From: an uncultured Microcaldota archaeon
GTDB lineage: Archaea > Micrarchaeota > Micrarchaeia > Anstonellales > Bilamarchaeaceae
Reading direction: 5' to 3'
DNA length: 5,027 nucleotides
NCBI GenBank assembly: GCA_903920925.1
Contig: CAIXOA010000023.1
Span: 1-5,027 of the forward strand
A model generated the notes under the pieces. It worked only from the letters and a program-made list of their open reading frames with translations, was not told the DNA's origin and did not search any database. Below, piece after piece: positions 1 to 5,027 of the stretch; the first letter of the stretch is position 1, and each line of letters opens with the position of its first letter. A program made the position numbers and the translations under genes.

Positions 1-27
1 CAGAAGCCCGCCGCAGAGAAGCTGTGA
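1..27 (+). CDS. C-terminal tail of an upstream gene (partial)
   Basis: Frame 1 is open from the window edge and reads QKPAAEKL followed by TGA at 25-27. This looks like the charged, Ala/Lys-rich end of a protein encoded upstream on the same strand. Eight residues are too few to identify the family. The supporting context is that inverted repeats and a T-run, plausible as a transcript end, follow directly after the stop. It could also be chance, since any frame is open over so short a distance. Confidence 0.4.
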   Translation, partial: QKPAAEKL

Positions 28-28
28 G

Positions 29-72
29 GGGCTTCTTCCCTTATTTTTAATGGGGCTTAAGAAGCCCTTTTT
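29..72 (+). terminator. Inverted repeats plus T-run, putative transcript end
   Basis: GGGCTTCTT at 29-37 is the exact reverse complement of AAGAAGCCC at 59-67, which is followed by five T at 68-72. Nested inside, GGGCTT (53-58) pairs with AAGCCC (62-67) around a 3-base loop. A GC-containing stem abutting a T-run resembles an intrinsic terminator for the gene ending at 27. In archaea the T-run itself is thought to be the main signal, so the role of the stem is inferred. Confidence 0.45.
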
Positions 73-80
73 ATATTTCT
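68..80 (+). promoter_or_regulatory. Box A (TATA) promoter of the ribonuclease Z gene
   Basis: TTTTTATATTTCT contains a TATA core centred near 74, about 24 bases before the ATG at 98. Archaeal box A normally lies about 26 bases upstream of the transcription start, so the mRNA would begin at or next to that ATG and be essentially leaderless. The weak ribosome-site match upstream of the ATG agrees with this. The element shares its T-run with the putative terminator. Confidence 0.5.
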
Positions 81-97
81 CCATGCCAGGTATAGCC

Positions 98-1006
98 ATG
101 CTTAAGGTTGATTTCCTCGGGACCGGAGGAGCGGTCCCTTCCGTGAAAAGGGCCATGCCGGCGATTGCATTACACTGGGACAAATTGTTCCTGTGGGACT
201 GCGGCGAGGGTACGCAGCGCGAGATGATGCGCAGGGGAGTTGGATACGGGAGCGTGGAGGCAATTTTTATAACTCATCTCCACCTTGACCATTTTTTGGG
301 AGTGTTCGGGCTGATTGAAACCATAAGGATGAACACGCAACGCGAGCACCTGCAGGTGTTTGCGTCCCGCGGGCTTGGGAAGATTATCGAGGCGATGAGC
401 CCTTCCTTCATGCGCAGGCCGGACTTCATAAAATTCGAGGAGATGCGGGAGGGGGAATTGTATCGCGGAAAGGATTATTCCATTTCTGCGTTCCGGGTGG
501 AGCACGGGGGGAACGCGTTCGGGCTTGTTTTCCAGGAGGACAATAAACGCAAATTCAACGAGGCCGAGGCGAAGGGGAAGGGGCTGAAGGGCACGATGTT
601 CCGCGAGATACAGAAAAAGGGATTTGTTGAAGTGGGCGGAAAGAAAATCAAATTGGATGACGTGAGCTGGGAGAGGAAGGGCATAAAGGTTGTTTATTCC
701 GGGGACACGCAGCCCACGGAGAGCGTGGTGAAGGCGGCGGAGGGCGCGGACCTTCTCATTCATGATGCGACTTTTGGGGAGGGGATGGGGGACGAGGCGG
801 AAGGGAGGCTGCACACAACTGCGGCCGGCGCCGCCCGGATTGCGAAGAGGGCGGGCGTGAAGAAACTCGTTTTGACCCATATCAGCTGCAGGTATGCGAA
901 CGCGGAAAAGGAACTTCTCTCCGAGGCGAAGGCGATTTTCAAGAACACGGAATTGGCGAAGGACGGGATGGAAATAGATGTGAAGCCGGAGAAGGAAAAG
1001 GATTAA
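98..1006 (+). CDS. rnz: Ribonuclease Z (tRNA 3' endonuclease)
   Basis: Zinc-dependent endonuclease of the metallo-beta-lactamase fold that cuts precursor tRNAs after the discriminator base so CCA can be added; cytosolic. With the start at 98 the product is 302 aa, the usual short-form length. Visible elements: N-terminal LGTGGAVPS (7-15), CGEGTQ (35-40), the metal motif THLHLDH (H60, H62, D64, H65), H136 in VEHGG, SGDT with D203, HDATF (222-226), H239 in HTTAAG and H261 in LTHIS. These correspond in order and spacing to the metal ligands known from the Bacillus enzyme. The presumed tRNA-binding arm, about 150-185, is present, though the usual Gly-Pro of this arm appears to be Gly-Thr (KGT). 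The frame is open from an ATG at 50, but that would add 16 residues before the conserved first beta strand, and box A fits 98 better. The next gene starts 24 bases downstream. Confidence 0.95.
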   Translation: MLKVDFLGTGGAVPSVKRAMPAIALHWDKLFLWDCGEGTQREMMRRGVGYGSVEAIFITHLHLDHFLGVFGLIETIRMNTQREHLQVFASRGLGKIIEAMSPSFMRRPDFIKFEEMREGELYRGKDYSISAFRVEHGGNAFGLVFQEDNKRKFNEAEAKGKGLKGTMFREIQKKGFVEVGGKKIKLDDVSWERKGIKVVYSGDTQPTESVVKAAEGADLLIHDATFGEGMGDEAEGRLHTTAAGAARIAKRAGVKKLVLTHISCRYANAEKELLSEAKAIFKNTELAKDGMEIDVKPEKEKD

Positions 1007-1018
1007 ATTGCAGGATGG

Positions 1019-1023
1019 GGAGG
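1019..1023 (+). promoter_or_regulatory. Shine-Dalgarno for the 66-aa membrane protein
   Basis: GGAGG lies 7 bases before the ATG at 1031, in the short gap after ribonuclease Z. It is a good match to the archaeal anti-Shine-Dalgarno. With no clear TATA box in the 24-base gap, this suggests translation of an internal cistron of a two-gene transcript and fixes the start codon. Confidence 0.65.
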
Positions 1024-1030
1024 GATAACC

Positions 1031-1231
1031 ATGGCTGATGACACCGGCGCGATGATGAATTACGCGGGGCAGGGGATGATGGTCGCAGGCGCGGGCTTGG
1101 TAGGCTACTCTGTGGTGAGCAGCGCAATTCCTATGAATACAATTGGCATCCCGGCTTCTGCAGCCATGATCGGCGGGTTGGCGACAGCAGGAGTGGGCGC
1201 CGCCCTTTCAGTTGTCAGTAAGATTTTCTGA
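1031..1231 (+). CDS. Small two-helix membrane protein, unknown function
   Basis: A 66-aa product not recognised as any named family. After a short acidic N-terminus (MADD), residues about 12-33 and 38-62 form two uncharged Gly/Ala/Val-rich stretches separated by a short PMNT turn, with a single Lys near the C-terminus (K64). This suggests a membrane hairpin. Small-residue spacings such as G13/G15, G20/G22/G25 and G54/G56 would allow tight helix packing or oligomerisation. The gene follows ribonuclease Z by 24 bases, with a good Shine-Dalgarno and no visible promoter of its own, so cotranscription is likely. A hairpin overlaps its stop codon. The hydrophobic pattern, the ribosome site and the fit between neighbours argue for a real gene. 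Proteolipid-like or holin-like folds share this look, but no specific motif supports either. Confidence 0.72.
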   Translation: MADDTGAMMNYAGQGMMVAGAGLVGYSVVSSAIPMNTIGIPASAAMIGGLATAGVGAALSVVSKIF

Positions 1232-1252
1232 GGAGAACTCTCCCCCAGAAAA
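1224..1252 (+). terminator. Stem-loop across the stop codon of the 66-aa gene
   Basis: TTTTCTG (1224-1230) is the exact reverse complement of CAGAAAA (1246-1252). Inside it GGAG (1232-1235) pairs with CTCC (1240-1243) around an AACT loop, with a small internal loop of A1231 against C1244-C1245. It marks the likely 3' end of the ribonuclease Z/membrane-protein transcript. No T-run follows, so it may be an RNA-stabilising or 3'-end-defining structure and not a classical terminator. Confidence 0.4.
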
Positions 1253-1253
1253 G

Positions 1254-1261
1254 AATAAATA
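1254..1261 (+). promoter_or_regulatory. Box A promoter of the Lhr helicase gene
   Basis: AATAAATA is centred near 1258, which would place transcription start around 1284 and leave a leader of only about 8 bases before the ATG at 1292. No Shine-Dalgarno precedes that ATG (the bases are AGTGCAAGAAT), so near-leaderless initiation is the simplest reading. The box begins two bases after the upstream hairpin. Confidence 0.45.
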
Positions 1262-1291
1262 CTCCCGAAGGGCAATAATTAGTGCAAGAAT

Positions 1292-3160
1292 ATGGAAACC
1301 ATAGCCTCATTGTTCAAGAAAAGGTTCCCGGAGCCCACGGCAATCCAGAGCAAGGCGATGCCCGTGCTCCTGCAGGGGAAGAACGCATTGCTAGTGGCGC
1401 CCACGGGCTCCGGAAAAACCGAGGCGGCGCTGCTTCCTGTGCTGGAAATGATTCATGGGAAGCCGGGCATCTCTTGTTTGTATATCACTCCGCTCCGTGC
1501 CCTGAACCGGGACATGAAAAAGAGGATGGACTGGTGGTGCGACCAGGCAGGCATAACGCACGCGGTGCGCCACGGGGACACGAGCGTTAGCGAGAGGGGG
1601 AAGCAGAGGGCTTCGCCGCCGCAATTGCTGATTGTTACGCCGGAAACACTGCAGGCGCTCCTTGTGGGGCGCGTGATGAGGAAGCACCTCGCGAACGTGA
1701 GGCACGTGATCGTTGACGAAGTGCACGAACTCATGAACAACAAGCGCGGGACGCAACTCTCCATGGGGCTGGAGAGGCTTGCTGAGATTGCTAATTTTCA
1801 AAGGATTGGGCTGAGCGCGACGGTTTCGAGGCCGCGGGAGGCTGGAAAACTCATCTGCGGGGAGAGGGATTTCTCCGTGATTGAGGCGGGAAAGGGAAGG
1901 GAGCTGGATTTGGAGATAATCAAGGCTTATGGCGGAGAGAAGAAAATATTTGAAAAAGTGAAGGAAATCATCGAGAAGGGGGAGGTGAAGAGAAGGATTG
2001 TTTTTGTGAACACGCGGAGCACCGCGGAGGCGCTTGCGACTTACCTGGATATGGAGAAGGTGCCAATAGATATACATCACGGCTCGCTTTCCGCGGAGGT
2101 GCGGCTGAAGACAGAAGAAGGATTGAAGGGCGGGGAGACGAAGACCGTGGTGGCGACCTCCTCTCTTGAATTGGGAATTGATATCGGGGGAATGGAGGAG
2201 ATAATACAGTTCAATTCGCCCAGGGAAGTCTCGCGGCTCGTGCAGAGAGTGGGGAGGAGCGGGCATACCATGCATCTCCGGCCTTCGGGAAAAATAGTCG
2301 TGAGCGATTACGACGAGTGGATGGAGGCGCGGGCGATAAAGAACAAGTTTGAGGCGGGCTTTTTGGAGGAGAGGGAAGTGGTGCGGGGCGCGATGGACGT
2401 CGCCGCGCACCAGTTCGTCGGCCTGCTTCTGGATAATGGAAGGATGAATGTGGATGACGCGTATAAAATTTTGGCGCGGGCGTACTCCTTTGGGCTGAAG
2501 CCGGAGGAATTCCAGCGCGCTGTGAAACAATTGGGGCGTGAGCGCCTTATTTTCCTGAATCCGGACAACACCGCCGCGATAAGGCAGGCGGGGAGGGAGT
2601 ATTACTTCTATAATTTGACGACTATTCCCAAGGAGAAAAAATATTTGCTCAGGGATTCGAGCACGAACAAGATTGTCGCTTCCCTGGACGAGAGGTTCGT
2701 GGCTACGCTCACCCCCGGGGAATTTTTCTCCTCAAGGGGGAAGGTATGGAGGATGATTGAACTTTCCTCGGAATTGCTTGCGGAGCCTGCCTCCTCCGCG
2801 GACTTCATCGTTCCGGACTGGGTGGGCGAGGACATCCCCGTGCACAGGGAGGTGGCGCAGGAGGTGGGGAAGCTGCGCAGGGAGGACGGAGAGATGCATG
2901 GGGAAAAGATAATCCCGGATGAGAAGAAAATATTGGTTGAGATTGCGAAGGAATCCGTTATCCTTCATTCCTGCTTCGGGACGAGGGTGAACTATACTCT
3001 GGGGAGAATATTGCAGCTCAGGCTTGCGAAAAAACTCGGGGCTGAGGTGGCTGTGGCCACGGACCCGTACCGCGTTATGCTGAAATTGCCCTTCCCCGCG
3101 AAAAAGGAATGGATTGATGCGGCGCTCGTCCCCGACGATTTGGAGTTTGATGCCGAATAA
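1292..3160 (+). CDS. lhr: Lhr-type SF2 DNA/RNA helicase, N-terminal part
   Basis: This 622-aa part carries the whole ATP-dependent 3'-5' helicase motor of the Lhr (large helicase-related) family, implicated in nucleic-acid repair and remodelling. Motifs in order: Q-like FPEPTAIQ (12-19), Walker A APTGSGKT (36-43), Ia TPLRAL (66-71), Ib VTPE (115-118), DEVH box (142-145), SAT (175-177), IV VFVNTRS (237-243), V TSSLELGIDIG (289-299) and VI QRVGRSGH (318-325). A winged-helix region follows (about 345-435), then Lhr-specific segments: YNLTTIP (440-446), LDERFV (465-470), PDWVGEDIPV (508-517) and, near 555-600, CFGTRVNYTLGR and DPYR. Archaeal relatives are usually about 850 aa; this one stops at TAA 3158-3160 inside the fourth domain. 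The missing part continues in the same frame at 3191-3829, so this is half of an interrupted gene. All catalytic residues are intact, so it may still hydrolyse ATP. Confidence 0.93.
   Translation: METIASLFKKRFPEPTAIQSKAMPVLLQGKNALLVAPTGSGKTEAALLPVLEMIHGKPGISCLYITPLRALNRDMKKRMDWWCDQAGITHAVRHGDTSVSERGKQRASPPQLLIVTPETLQALLVGRVMRKHLANVRHVIVDEVHELMNNKRGTQLSMGLERLAEIANFQRIGLSATVSRPREAGKLICGERDFSVIEAGKGRELDLEIIKAYGGEKKIFEKVKEIIEKGEVKRRIVFVNTRSTAEALATYLDMEKVPIDIHHGSLSAEVRLKTEEGLKGGETKTVVATSSLELGIDIGGMEEIIQFNSPREVSRLVQRVGRSGHTMHLRPSGKIVVSDYDEWMEARAIKNKFEAGFLEEREVVRGAMDVAAHQFVGLLLDNGRMNVDDAYKILARAYSFGLKPEEFQRAVKQLGRERLIFLNPDNTAAIRQAGREYYFYNLTTIPKEKKYLLRDSSTNKIVASLDERFVATLTPGEFFSSRGKVWRMIELSSELLAEPASSADFIVPDWVGEDIPVHREVAQEVGKLRREDGEMHGEKIIPDEKKILVEIAKESVILHSCFGTRVNYTLGRILQLRLAKKLGAEVAVATDPYRVMLKLPFPAKKEWIDAALVPDDLEFDAE
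3158..3160 (+). other. In-frame TAA interrupting the Lhr helicase
   Basis: The helicase frame from 1292 runs to 3829 with this TAA as its only internal stop (846 codons in total). The residues before it (PDDLEFDAE) and the ten codons after it (SLWNSSALRI) look like one continuous Lhr segment, with the stop occupying one residue position. TAA ends the ribonuclease Z gene and the helical-repeat gene in this window, so it is a normal stop here and not a reassigned codon. A single base change from GAA, AAA or CAA would create it. Confidence 0.8.
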
Positions 3161-3190
3161 TCCCTTTGGAACTCATCCGCACTCCGCATA

Positions 3191-3829
3191 GTGTTCCTGC
3201 ATACTGGAAGAATGTTCGGGATGTTCGGCGAAGATGCGATGGTCGGGACGAAGCTCATAAGGCTGATGGTGGACACGCCGGTGTATGATGAGACCGTGAA
3301 TTCCATATTCAGGAGATATTTCGATTTGGATGGGACGAAAAAAGTGCTCATGGGGCTGATGAAAAAGGAATTGGAACTGGTTTTTGAGGAACGTGAGAAG
3401 CTTTCCTTCTTCGCGATTGAAGGGATAAAAAGAAAGGAGGAGGGGGTGCCTTCCATCCAGCCGCGCGAGGCGATGCTCAAATCCATACGGGAGGAATTGG
3501 GGAAGAAGAAAATCAACCTGCATTGCCTTTCCTGCGGTGCGGAGAGGATAACTACGGTTGCGAACTCCCCGGAGAATTACAAGTGCCATAAGTGCGGGCG
3601 CACCTCCCTTACGCTCTGGCCTGGGGAGCCGCAGGAGCTTGCGGACAAGGCGGCGATTCTGCGCGCGTACGGAAAAAAAGGATTGCTCGCGCTTTCCGTT
3701 TACGGGGTTGGGCCGAAGACCGCGAACAGAATCCTGAGCAAATTGCACAAGGACGAGGACATCCTTCTTTTGGAATTATTGGAAGCTCAGAAGAACTTTA
3801 TCAAAAATAAGAAATACTGGAGAGCGTGA
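3191..3829 (+). CDS. Lhr-type helicase, C-terminal part (zinc finger, HhH)
   Basis: A 212-aa product from GTG 3191, in the same reading frame as the helicase motor upstream. It carries the archaeal Lhr C-terminal region: HTGRMFGMF (4-12), TPVYDE (29-34) with FDLD (44-47), typical of the family's end domain; a four-cysteine zinc ribbon C112/C115 and C132/C135; a helix-hairpin-helix-like GVGPKTANRIL (172-182); and the terminal LEAQKNF...YW (197-210) common at the end of archaeal Lhr proteins. It lacks ATPase motifs, so it probably works with the N-terminal part, giving nucleic-acid contacts and stability to the motor. The start is uncertain: no Shine-Dalgarno precedes GTG 3191, and ATG 3212 or 3221 are alternatives. 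GAATAAT at 3155-3161 could act as a weak box A, which would make GTG near-leaderless. It could equally be only the downstream half of a nonsense-mutated or mis-sequenced gene. Confidence 0.8.
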   Translation: MFLHTGRMFGMFGEDAMVGTKLIRLMVDTPVYDETVNSIFRRYFDLDGTKKVLMGLMKKELELVFEEREKLSFFAIEGIKRKEEGVPSIQPREAMLKSIREELGKKKINLHCLSCGAERITTVANSPENYKCHKCGRTSLTLWPGEPQELADKAAILRAYGKKGLLALSVYGVGPKTANRILSKLHKDEDILLLELLEAQKNFIKNKKYWRA

Positions 3830-3835
3830 CTGCGG

Positions 3836-3843
3836 TTTTAAAA
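3836..3843 (+). promoter_or_regulatory. Box A promoter of the helical-repeat gene
   Basis: TTTTAAAA begins seven bases after the helicase stop and is centred near 3840, predicting transcription start near 3866 and a leader of about 14 bases that includes the Shine-Dalgarno at 3869-3874. A second AT-rich run, TTATATAA (3859-3866), matches TATA better by sequence. It would place the start inside the coding region, so it is the less likely box; it may instead help keep the start region unpaired. Confidence 0.45.
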
Positions 3844-3868
3844 GCCTTATTGTGTTAATTATATAATA

Positions 3869-3874
3869 AAGGTG
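3869..3874 (+). promoter_or_regulatory. Shine-Dalgarno of the helical-repeat gene
   Basis: AAGGTG lies 5 bases before the ATG at 3880. GGTG is the core of the archaeal ribosome site, and it fixes this start codon. Leadered initiation here contrasts with the leaderless pattern proposed for ribonuclease Z. Confidence 0.65.
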
Positions 3875-3879
3875 TATTA

Positions 3880-4830
3880 ATGAAGGAAGTAAGGCCGTGG
3901 TGGAGATATAAAGCCTCTGATGCGGCCCATGCACGCTACGAAAGATTCAGGGCGAGGGACTCCTGGAAGCCGCTTCCGGAAAGGCTGCCTGAAACGCTGA
4001 AGCGGGCAGTAATGCTGATGGACGCAAAGAAATACGGGGAGGCCGAAAACACGGTTGCGGACTTCCTTGAGCGGAGCCCAAAACACGGCGTTGCCCTTGC
4101 CATGCTCATCAGGATACACGGAAAGAAAGGGGAAATCGGGCTGTCCGAGCATCTATTCAACGAAGCCATCCACGCAGGGATTGAATGCAAAGAGTTGTAC
4201 GGGGCGATGGTGGGCGCCTATGCGAGTTGCAATGATTTTGACGGGGCGAAGCGGATAATTGCCGATGCGGAGGCAGTAGGCATGGGCGACGTGAACAATT
4301 ACCTGCAATTCATGACGGGGCTCTATTCCGAACGGAGGTATGCAGAGATAGAGACGTTCTACAGGACAGCGATCCCCCCAAAATACAAGGCAAAGCCCTC
4401 CATAAGCATCAAGTATGCGGACGCCCTGAGGAAAATGGGGCGATACGGCGAGGCCATAGGAATTGCGACATTTGCCAGGGATATGCGCGGAACACTGAGT
4501 GACAAGACAATGGCCGACATAATTATCGCATATTCCGAGTTGGGGCGCGGAAACCCGGGAAAAGCATATGAACTGCTCTATAAGGTTTATGAAAAGATAT
4601 CCGGAAGGGAGGACTGTGGCGTCGCGTTCAGGTTTTTCCCGAGGCTGCTCTGCGGAATGGTCTTCGCATGCAGTGCCGGCGGAATCCAGCAGCCGGATTC
4701 AACGATAGCGCAGTGGCGGAGGCTGCTGGAGGCCATAAGGGATGAAGGCAGGGGAAAAAGCGAGGATGTAAGGAATGCGCTTACCTGCCTGCCCAGGATA
4801 CCGGCTCCCCCAGCCCAGCAGGCATTATAA
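3880..4830 (+). CDS. TPR/PPR-like helical-repeat protein, unknown function
   Basis: A 316-aa protein not recognised as a named family. A basic, aromatic N-terminus (residues 1-30, with W7, W8, W29 and many Arg) precedes helix-turn-helix units of roughly 30-40 residues: about 36-67 (KKYGEAENTVADFLE), 71-101 (GEIGLSEHLFNEAIHAGI), 105-135 (NDFDGAKRIIADAEAVGM), 140-167, 175-203 (RKMGRYGEAIGIA) and 211-240 (GKAYELLYKVYE). The pattern is that of TPR or PPR-like solenoids, which bind proteins or, for PPR, single-stranded RNA. A less repetitive C-terminal part contains cysteines (246, 258, 264 and one near the end) and finishes in a Pro/Ala/Gln tail. No signal peptide or membrane segment is evident, so a cytosolic scaffold is likely. 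It has its own box A and Shine-Dalgarno, so is probably transcribed separately. Alanine codon use differs from the helicase (less GCG, more GCC/GCA). Whether the partner is protein or RNA cannot be told. Confidence 0.88.
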   Translation: MKEVRPWWRYKASDAAHARYERFRARDSWKPLPERLPETLKRAVMLMDAKKYGEAENTVADFLERSPKHGVALAMLIRIHGKKGEIGLSEHLFNEAIHAGIECKELYGAMVGAYASCNDFDGAKRIIADAEAVGMGDVNNYLQFMTGLYSERRYAEIETFYRTAIPPKYKAKPSISIKYADALRKMGRYGEAIGIATFARDMRGTLSDKTMADIIIAYSELGRGNPGKAYELLYKVYEKISGREDCGVAFRFFPRLLCGMVFACSAGGIQQPDSTIAQWRRLLEAIRDEGRGKSEDVRNALTCLPRIPAPPAQQAL

Positions 4831-4833
4831 TTA
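4824..4833 (+). promoter_or_regulatory. Box A promoter of the methionine aminopeptidase gene
   Basis: ATTATAATTA is centred near 4828, about 25 bases before the ATG at 4853, so transcription would begin at or beside the start codon. The TAA stop of the helical-repeat gene (4828-4830) lies within the box, so the two signals constrain each other. Confidence 0.5.
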
Positions 4834-4837
4834 CTTC

Positions 4838-4842
4838 GGTGG
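4838..4842 (+). promoter_or_regulatory. Possible Shine-Dalgarno of the methionine aminopeptidase gene
   Basis: GGTGG ends 10 bases before the ATG at 4853. It fits the archaeal ribosome site in sequence, with slightly long spacing. It could serve transcripts reading through from the upstream gene, while box A-initiated mRNA starting near 4853 would lack it. Confidence 0.4.
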
Positions 4843-4852
4843 AACTCCTTCC

Positions 4853-5027
4853 ATGGATGAATTCGTGGAGGCTCCGCTGTCCGAGTTCGAGCAGGCGGGC
4901 AAGATTGCCGCAAAGGTGCGGGAGGAGAGCAAGTCGCTGGTGATGGCGGATGCGAGCCTTCTTGATGTTGCGGAGACGATAGAGGGGATGATAGTGGAGG
5001 AGGGGGCGTTCCCTGCTTTTCCAACTA
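4853..5027 (+). CDS. map: Methionine aminopeptidase, type II (N-terminal part)
   Basis: The first 58 codons of a gene that runs off the window. The enzyme is a di-metal cytosolic peptidase that removes the initiator methionine from new proteins. The visible part matches the N-terminus of archaeal type II enzymes: FEQAGKIAAKVREES (residues 12-26), helix LLDVAETIEGMI (36-47) and GAFPAFPT (51-58), the stretch that leads into the conserved substrate-pocket region. Metal ligands and the type II insertion lie beyond the end, so catalytic completeness cannot be checked. The ATG at 4853 was chosen because it puts the first conserved helix about 10 residues in, as in family members, and because box A lies about 25 bases upstream. 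It starts 22 bases after the helical-repeat gene. Confidence 0.93.
   Translation, partial: MDEFVEAPLSEFEQAGKIAAKVREESKSLVMADASLLDVAETIEGMIVEEGAFPAFPT

Noticed and set aside
50..97. Upstream ATG giving ribonuclease Z 16 extra residues
   Set aside because: The extension precedes the conserved first strand of the fold, lies within the inverted repeats and T-run, and box A placement favours 98.
170..880. Long open frame of 236 codons on the minus strand
   Set aside because: It lies wholly opposite ribonuclease Z, reads as a Leu/Pro/His/Arg-rich mirror of GC-rich codons and shows no recognisable motifs.
1264..1272. CCCGAAGGG mini-hairpin between box A and the helicase start
   Set aside because: Three base pairs with a 3-base loop is within chance expectation.
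1391..2530. Minus-strand open frame of 379 codons
   Set aside because: It lies opposite the conserved helicase motifs. Its composition (His/Pro/Arg/Leu-rich) is that expected from antisense of GC-rich coding sequence.
3158..3160. Reassigned stop codon or pyrrolysine as explanation of the helicase interruption
   Set aside because: Pyrrolysine uses TAG, not TAA, and TAA terminates other genes in this window at 1004-1006 and 4828-4830.
2992..3516. Minus-strand frame of 174 codons spanning the helicase break
   Set aside because: It is open across the TAA site but Ser-rich and without motifs; the plus strand carries clear Lhr features on both sides.
3834..3846. Near-palindrome around TTTTAAAA as a terminator of the helicase transcript
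   Set aside because: The stem would be only about 5 bp, AT-rich with a G-U pair; it is better explained as a box A.

Overview
The window reads as ordinary chromosomal DNA from an archaeon. The gene set is archaeal in type: a 302-residue ribonuclease Z, an archaeal Lhr-type superfamily II helicase with its C-terminal zinc-finger/HhH tail, and a type II methionine aminopeptidase. TATA-like box A elements lie about 25 bases upstream of several start codons, as expected for archaeal promoters and leaderless mRNAs. The compact spacing, moderate to high GC, small proteins and a divided helicase would suit a DPANN-type lineage, but that placement is a guess and not shown by the sequence.

Layout, all on the + strand. 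1-27: last nine codons (including stop) of an upstream gene. 28-97: a gap with competing inverted repeats, a T-run and the probable ribonuclease Z promoter. 98-1006: ribonuclease Z (tRNA 3'-end processing). 1031-1231: small Gly/Ala-rich protein with two predicted membrane helices, with its own Shine-Dalgarno, probably cotranscribed with the nuclease. 1232-1291: a hairpin over the stop codon followed by a box A. 1292-3829: a full-length Lhr helicase region (846 codons) interrupted by one in-frame TAA at 3158-3160, so it appears as a 622-aa N-terminal part with all ATPase motifs and a 212-aa C-terminal part. 3880-4830: TPR/PPR-like helical-repeat protein of unknown role, with its own promoter and Shine-Dalgarno. 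4853-5027 (runs off the end): start of type II methionine aminopeptidase, whose box A overlaps the stop codon of the preceding gene.

The genes are housekeeping functions in RNA maturation, nucleic-acid remodelling and protein N-terminal processing, not one pathway. No tRNA, rRNA, CRISPR array, transposase or attachment site was seen, and no gene-free stretch exceeds 70 bases. The most notable point is the helicase: residues on both sides of the internal TAA, including the ten codons before the next possible start, still look like continuous Lhr family sequence. This suggests a recent nonsense change, a sequencing error, or expression as two parts or by read-through. I found no convincing undescribed multi-gene system; the two uncharacterised genes (1031-1231 and 3880-4830) are the best novelty candidates.
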